A stretch of 64,000 nucleotides of DNA, taken from positions 814,552 to 878,551 of the forward strand of contig NZ_FZOH01000001.1 of the NCBI RefSeq assembly GCF_900188205.1, in the 5' to 3' direction. The translations under genes and the position numbers were made by a program. Of the stretch, positions 58,578-64,000 are shown one piece after another. Each line of letters begins with the position of its first letter. The first letter of the stretch is position 1. This DNA is from Geodermatophilus saharensis (lineage in GTDB: Bacteria > Actinomycetota > Actinomycetes > Mycobacteriales > Geodermatophilaceae). A model generated the notes under the pieces. That model had not been told where the DNA came from. It did no database searches and saw nothing but the letters and a program-made list of their open reading frames with translations.

Positions 58578-60884
58578 GTGTCCGCACCCACCACCCAGGG
58601 CAGCCAGACCACCAACGGCGTGGCTGCCGAGTACGACCCCGAGGACGGGGTCACTACCGCCACCGCGGTCATCGACAACGGCAGCTACGGCAGCCGCAGC
58701 GTCACCTTCGAGACCGGCCGGCTGGCCAAGCAGGCCGCCGGCTCGGTCGTCGTCACCATGGGCGACAGCATGCTGCTGTCGGCCACCACGGCGGGCAGGC
58801 AGCCCAAGGAGCACTTCGACTTCTTCCCGCTGACGGTCGACGTCGAGGAGCGCATGTACGCCGCCGGGCGCATCCCCGGCTCGTTCTTCCGCCGCGAGGG
58901 CCGGCCCAGCGAGGACGCGATCCTCACCTGCCGCCTCATCGACCGCCCGCTGCGCCCGACCTTCGCCAAGGGCCTGCGCAACGAGGTCCAGGTGGTCATC
59001 ACCGTGCTGGCGCTGGACCCCCAGCACCTGTACGACGTGCTGGCCATCAACGGCGCCTCCGCCTCCACCCAGCTGTCGGGCCTGCCGTTCTCCGGCCCGG
59101 TCGGCGGCACCCGCGTCGCGCTGGTCAACGGCCAGTGGATCGGCTTCCCCACCCACGCCGAGCTCGAGGACGCCGTCTTCGACATGGTCGTGGCCGGCCG
59201 CCTCCTGCCCGACGGCGACGTCGCGATCATGATGGTCGAGGCCGAGGCCACGGAGAAGACGATCCAGCTGGTCTCCGGGGGCGCCACCGCCCCGACCGAG
59301 GAGGTCGTGGCGCAGGGCCTCGAGGCCGCCAAGCCGTTCATCCGGGCGCTGTGCGAGGCGCAGTCGGCGCTGGCCGAGAAGGCCGCCAAGCCGGTCGCCG
59401 AGTTCCCGCGCTTCCTCGACTACTCCGACGACGTCTACGCCGCCGTCGAGTCCGCCGCCCTGGACCGCCTCACCCAGGCGCAGTCGATCGCCGGCAAGAC
59501 CGAGCGCAACGACGCCACCGACGCGCTCAAGGACGAGGTCCTGGCCTCGCTCGCCGAGCAGTTCGCCGGCCGCGAGAAGGAGGTCTCGGCCGCCTTCCGC
59601 GCCGTCACCAAGAAGGTCGTCCGGCAGCGGATCCTGCGCGACAAGGTCCGCATCGACGGCCGCGGCGTCACCGACATCCGGCCGCTGTCGGCCGAGGTCG
59701 AGGTCGTCCCGCGGGTGCACGGCTCGGCGCTGTTCGAGCGCGGCGAGACGCAGATCCTCGGCGTGACCACGCTGAACATGCTCCGCATGGAGCAGCAGCT
59801 GGACACGCTGTCGCCGGTGACGCGCAAGCGCTACATGCACAACTACAACTTCCCGCCGTACTCCACCGGTGAGACCGGCCGCGTCGGCTCGCCCAAGCGG
59901 CGCGAGATCGGCCACGGTGCGCTCGCCGAGCGGGCGCTGGTCCCGGTGCTGCCCGACCGCGAGGAGTTCCCCTACGCGATCCGGCAGGTCTCCGAGGCGC
60001 TGGGCTCCAACGGCTCGACGTCGATGGGCTCGGTCTGCGCCTCCACCCTGTCGCTGCTCAACGCCGGTGTGCCGCTGCGCGCCCCGGTCGCCGGCATCGC
60101 CATGGGCCTGGTCTCCGACGAGGTCGACGGCAAGACCGAGTACGTCGCGCTGACCGACATCCTCGGCGCCGAGGACGCCTTCGGTGACATGGACTTCAAG
60201 GTCGCCGGCACGAAGGACTTCGTGACGGCGCTGCAGCTGGACACCAAGCTCGACGGCATCCCGTCCGACGTGCTCGCCCAGGCGCTGACCCAGGCCCGCG
60301 CCGCCCGGCTGCACATCCTCGACGTGATGAACGAGGCCATCGACGCCCCCGACGAGATGAGCCCCTACGCCCCGCGGGTCACCACGGTGCGCATCCCGGT
60401 CGACAAGATCGGCGCGGTCATCGGCCCCAAGGGCCAGATGATCAACTCGATCCAGGACGAGACCGGCGCCGAGATCACCATCGAGGACGACGGCACGATC
60501 TACGTCGGCGCCTCCGACGGCCCCTCGGCCCAGGCCGCGGTGGACCGGATCAACGCGATCGCCAACCCGCAGATGCCGAAGGTCGGGGAGCGCTTCCTCG
60601 GCACCGTCGTCAAGACGACCCCCTTCGGTGCCTTCGTCTCGCTGCTGCCGGGCAAGGACGGCCTCGTCCACATCAGCAAGCTGGGCGGCGGCAAGCGCAT
60701 CGGCAAGGTCGAGGACGTCGTCAACGTCGGGGACAAGCTGCAGGTCGAGATCACCGACATCGACGCCCGCGGCAAGATCAGCCTCGTCCCGGTGGCCGCC
60801 GACGGCGACGGTGCCGCCTCCGGTGACGGCGCGGCCCCCTCCGGTGACCAGGCCGCCCCGGCCGACGCTCCCGCGGAGGCCTGA
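58578..60884 (+). CDS. pnp: Polyribonucleotide nucleotidyltransferase (PNPase)
   Basis: 3'-5' phosphorolytic exoribonuclease, which in actinobacteria also makes RNA tails. The 768-residue protein has two RNase PH-like domains ([20 protein letters not shown] and [20 protein letters not shown]), an alpha-helical linker, a KH domain ([18 protein letters not shown]) and an S1 domain ([19 protein letters not shown]). The last ~25 residues are an Ala/Gly/Asp tail. GTG start with AGGAAGAGG upstream. Confidence 0.97.
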   Translation: MSAPTTQGSQTTNGVAAEYDPEDGVTTATAVIDNGSYGSRSVTFETGRLAKQAAGSVVVTMGDSMLLSATTAGRQPKEHFDFFPLTVDVEERMYAAGRIPGSFFRREGRPSEDAILTCRLIDRPLRPTFAKGLRNEVQVVITVLALDPQHLYDVLAINGASASTQLSGLPFSGPVGGTRVALVNGQWIGFPTHAELEDAVFDMVVAGRLLPDGDVAIMMVEAEATEKTIQLVSGGATAPTEEVVAQGLEAAKPFIRALCEAQSALAEKAAKPVAEFPRFLDYSDDVYAAVESAALDRLTQAQSIAGKTERNDATDALKDEVLASLAEQFAGREKEVSAAFRAVTKKVVRQRILRDKVRIDGRGVTDIRPLSAEVEVVPRVHGSALFERGETQILGVTTLNMLRMEQQLDTLSPVTRKRYMHNYNFPPYSTGETGRVGSPKRREIGHGALAERALVPVLPDREEFPYAIRQVSEALGSNGSTSMGSVCASTLSLLNAGVPLRAPVAGIAMGLVSDEVDGKTEYVALTDILGAEDAFGDMDFKVAGTKDFVTALQLDTKLDGIPSDVLAQALTQARAARLHILDVMNEAIDAPDEMSPYAPRVTTVRIPVDKIGAVIGPKGQMINSIQDETGAEITIEDDGTIYVGASDGPSAQAAVDRINAIANPQMPKVGERFLGTVVKTTPFGAFVSLLPGKDGLVHISKLGGGKRIGKVEDVVNVGDKLQVEITDIDARGKISLVPVAADGDGAASGDGAAPSGDQAAPADAPAEA

Positions 60885-60918
60885 CACGGCTACCGACCTG
60901 GGTCCGATCGGGGCCGGG

Positions 60919-62265
60919 GTGGGGACGGGGTCGACCGACCTCGCCTCCGCCCCGGCCCCGGCCGGTGTCACGCGCGTCCTCGACGTCGACGAGGTGGGCG
61001 GCCGCGTCGAGCGCACCGTGCTGCCCGGCGGGCTGCGGGTGCTCACCGAGACGATGCCCGGCGTCCACTCGGTCACCCTGGGCATCTGGGTGGGCGTCGG
61101 CTCGCGGGACGAGACCGCCCGCGTCTCCGGCGCCTCGCACTTCCTCGAGCACCTGCTGTTCAAGGGCACCCGCAGCCGCAGCGCGCTGGAGATCGCGACG
61201 GCGATGGACGCCGTCGGCGGTGAGATGAACGCGTTCACCGCCAAGGAGCACACCTGCTACTACGCGAACGTGCTCGACAGCGACCTCCCGCTGGCCGTGG
61301 CGCTGCTCGGTGACCTCGTCACCGAGGCGCTCAACACCGCCGAGGACCTCGAGTCCGAGCGGACGGTGGTGCTCGAGGAGATCGCCATGCGCGACGACGA
61401 GCCCGCCGACCTCGTGCACGACCTGTTCGCAGAGACGCTCTTCGGCGACACCGCACTGGGCCGCTCGGTCCTCGGCACGGTCGAGTCCATCGAGGGTCTG
61501 GCCCGCGACGACGTCGACGGGTGGTACCGCTCGCGCTACGCGATCCCCTCGATGGTGGTCACCGCCGCCGGGCGGGTGGACCACCAGCAGGTGCTCGACC
61601 TGGTGACGGCGGCCTTCGGCGACCGGCTCTCCGGCCCGGCCGGCCCGGCGCCGCTGCGGCGCGGCGAGGAACTGGACCTGGCCCGGCCGGCGCGGCCGGC
61701 CGGCCTGGTGTCGCGCCGCACCGAGCAGACCCACCTGCTCTACGGCGGCCTGGCCCTGAGCCGGTTCGACGAGCGCCGCTACGCCGCGGCGGTGCTCGAG
61801 ACCGCGGTCGGCGGCGGGATGAGCTCACGGCTGTTCCAGGAGATCCGCGAGAAGCGCGGGCTGGTCTACAGCGTGGGCTCCTCGCTGAGCTCCTACGCGG
61901 GCACGGGCACGTTCTCCGTCTACGCCGGGTGCGCGAAGAAGCGGGTCCCGGAGGTGCTCCGGCTGGTGCGCGAGGAGCTGGCACGGGTGGCCGCCGACGG
62001 GCTGACCGCCGAGGAGGTCGCCCGCGGCCGGGGTCAGCTGCGCGGCGGCACCGTCCTGGGCCTGGAGGACACCGGGTCGCGGATGAGCCGGCTGGGCAAG
62101 AGCGAGCTGTCGCACGGGGAGTACGTCCCGGTGCGCGAGGTGCTCGACCGGATCGCCGCCGTCGACGAGGACCAGGTCCGCGCGGTCGCCGCCGACGTGC
62201 TCGGCCGCGACACCTGCCTGGCCGTCGTGGGCCCCTACCGCGAGTCCGACCTCGACCGGCTCTGA
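60919..62265 (+). CDS. M16 family zinc peptidase
   Basis: A pitrilysin/mitochondrial-processing-peptidase-like protease. From GTG 60919 it has 448 residues, with HFLEH (HxxEH) followed by the distal Glu in the ESERTVVLEEI region, plus the C-terminal GGGMSSRLFQEIREKRGLVY segment. The start is uncertain: no ATG exists, GTG 60919 has only a GGGG upstream, and GGAGG near 60876 would better suit a non-standard codon close to 60887. It follows pnp, as in M. tuberculosis (Rv2782c). Peptide substrate unknown. Confidence 0.88.
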   Translation: MGTGSTDLASAPAPAGVTRVLDVDEVGGRVERTVLPGGLRVLTETMPGVHSVTLGIWVGVGSRDETARVSGASHFLEHLLFKGTRSRSALEIATAMDAVGGEMNAFTAKEHTCYYANVLDSDLPLAVALLGDLVTEALNTAEDLESERTVVLEEIAMRDDEPADLVHDLFAETLFGDTALGRSVLGTVESIEGLARDDVDGWYRSRYAIPSMVVTAAGRVDHQQVLDLVTAAFGDRLSGPAGPAPLRRGEELDLARPARPAGLVSRRTEQTHLLYGGLALSRFDERRYAAAVLETAVGGGMSSRLFQEIREKRGLVYSVGSSLSSYAGTGTFSVYAGCAKKRVPEVLRLVREELARVAADGLTAEEVARGRGQLRGGTVLGLEDTGSRMSRLGKSELSHGEYVPVREVLDRIAAVDEDQVRAVAADVLGRDTCLAVVGPYRESDLDRL

Positions 62266-62270
62266 CGTCC

Positions 62271-63498
<1,228 letters not shown>

Positions 63499-63826
63499 GC
63501 CGTGCTCCCGGGTGTGACGGAGACCCCGTGTGCACGGTCCCCGGGAGTCGTGTACTGTCTTCTCTGCGCCGAACGGAGCCCGCGAGGGCCACGGAGAAGC
63601 ACCCAGGGTGCAGAGCTCCGGAAGACGGCGTAAGGTAGAACAGCCGCCATCGACGAAGCCCGCGAGGGTGGAGTTGGTGTGCGTCCGCTCCTTGAGAACT
63701 CAACAGCGTGCCGAAAGTCAGTGCCAAGTAATACCCCGTTCCGGGTCTTCGGGTCCGGATGGGATTCCTTTGGTTGATTGATTCCGCGAGTGTCAGCTCG
63801 CGGTTCTCGGCCTGGTATCAAGTTCA
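63499..63826 (+). promoter_or_regulatory. rrn operon promoter and leader region
   Basis: This 328-bp gap after dapB becomes AT-richer toward the 16S gene. Two -10-like boxes are seen: TACTGT (63553-63558) and TAAGGT (63631-63636); their -35 partners are weak. The leader phrase CTCCTTGAGAACTCAACAG (63688-63706) is a hallmark of actinobacterial rRNA leaders and overlaps a boxA-like antitermination signal. The rest probably pairs with the 16S 3' flank for RNase III processing. Confidence 0.7.
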
Positions 63827-64000
63827 TCTACGGAGAGTTTGATCCTGGCTCAGGACGAACGCTGGCGGCGTGCTTAACACATGCAAGTCGAACGAGGGCG
63901 CCTCTTCGGGGGTGTTCCTAGTGGCGAACGGGTGAGTAACACGTGGGCAACCTGCCCCCGGCTCTGGGATAACTCCAAGAAATTGGGGCTAATACCGGAT
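63827..64000 (+). rRNA. rrs: 16S ribosomal RNA, 5' end (partial)
   Basis: The universal start GGAGAGTTTGATCCTGGCTC and the stretches AACGCTGGCGGCGTGCTTAA, CATGCAAGTCGAACGAG and GGCGAACGGGTGAGTAACAC are present. The first ~174 nt are included, reaching GCTAATACCGGAT, and the gene runs off the window. The 5' end is placed by alignment to E. coli position 1. The V1 helix reads CGCCTCTTCGGGGGTG, compatible with Geodermatophilaceae. Confidence 0.97.

Overview
The window is a 64 kb piece of chromosome from a very GC-rich actinobacterium. Many genes start with GTG, four-base stop/start overlaps are very common, and the gene order matches the conserved actinobacterial translation, cell-wall and isoprenoid core. 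That order, together with the first ~174 bases of a 16S rRNA gene at the right edge, suggests a Geodermatophilaceae-like organism (Blastococcus, Geodermatophilus or Modestobacter). The family assignment is inference. No phage, insertion sequence, CRISPR array or tRNA gene was seen.

Left part (1-11,430): a NuoL/DabB-like membrane subunit is coupled by overlap to a gene cut by the window edge. ffh and an amidohydrolase follow. Then comes a less conserved block: a family IV esterase, a lipoprotein, proS, and an AraC regulator divergent from a molybdopterin oxidoreductase. In Mycobacterium, proS lies near rimP, so it has moved here.

Translation and DNA-uptake core (11,600-28,600): rpsP-khpA-rimM-trmD-nudix, rplS-lepB, a LuxR-type regulator with a degenerate receiver, rnhB-DUF2469, yraN-comM-like-dprA-xerC, whiG-type sigma factor, an M23 peptidase divergent from rpsB, then tsf, pyrH, frr and cdsA. 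These make ribosomal proteins, mature rRNA and tRNA, secrete proteins and supply phospholipid precursors.

Middle (28,600-43,600): a minus-strand operon of an rRNA/tRNA methyltransferase, PPK2 and a DUF952-GNAT fusion; a repeat-rich membrane protein; rlmN-VIT1; a minus-strand surface group (LAYTG protein, LCP protein, DUF2631); and dxr-rip1-ispG-GNAT-PBP-lipo, with the same order as Mycobacterium tuberculosis Rv2870c-Rv2864c. dxr and ispG are two MEP-pathway steps. Rip1 and the lipoprotein PBP act at the envelope.

Right part (43,500-64,000): Tat lipoprotein and DUF4439 (minus), rimP-nusA-rnpM-infB, DUF503, rbfA, nrnA, MATE, truB, HAD phosphatase (minus), a MhuD-like heme-degrading enzyme, ilvE, ribF, rpsO-pnp, M16 peptidase, a VanZ-like protein, dapB, and the leader and start of an rrn operon.

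The most unusual signal is a ~65-nt structured repeat present five times (11361, 25829, 34393, 50093, 54544). Each copy begins 0-3 nt after a stop codon, in the sense orientation of that gene. Both stem segments change in compensating ways while the loop and flanking sequences stay nearly constant.
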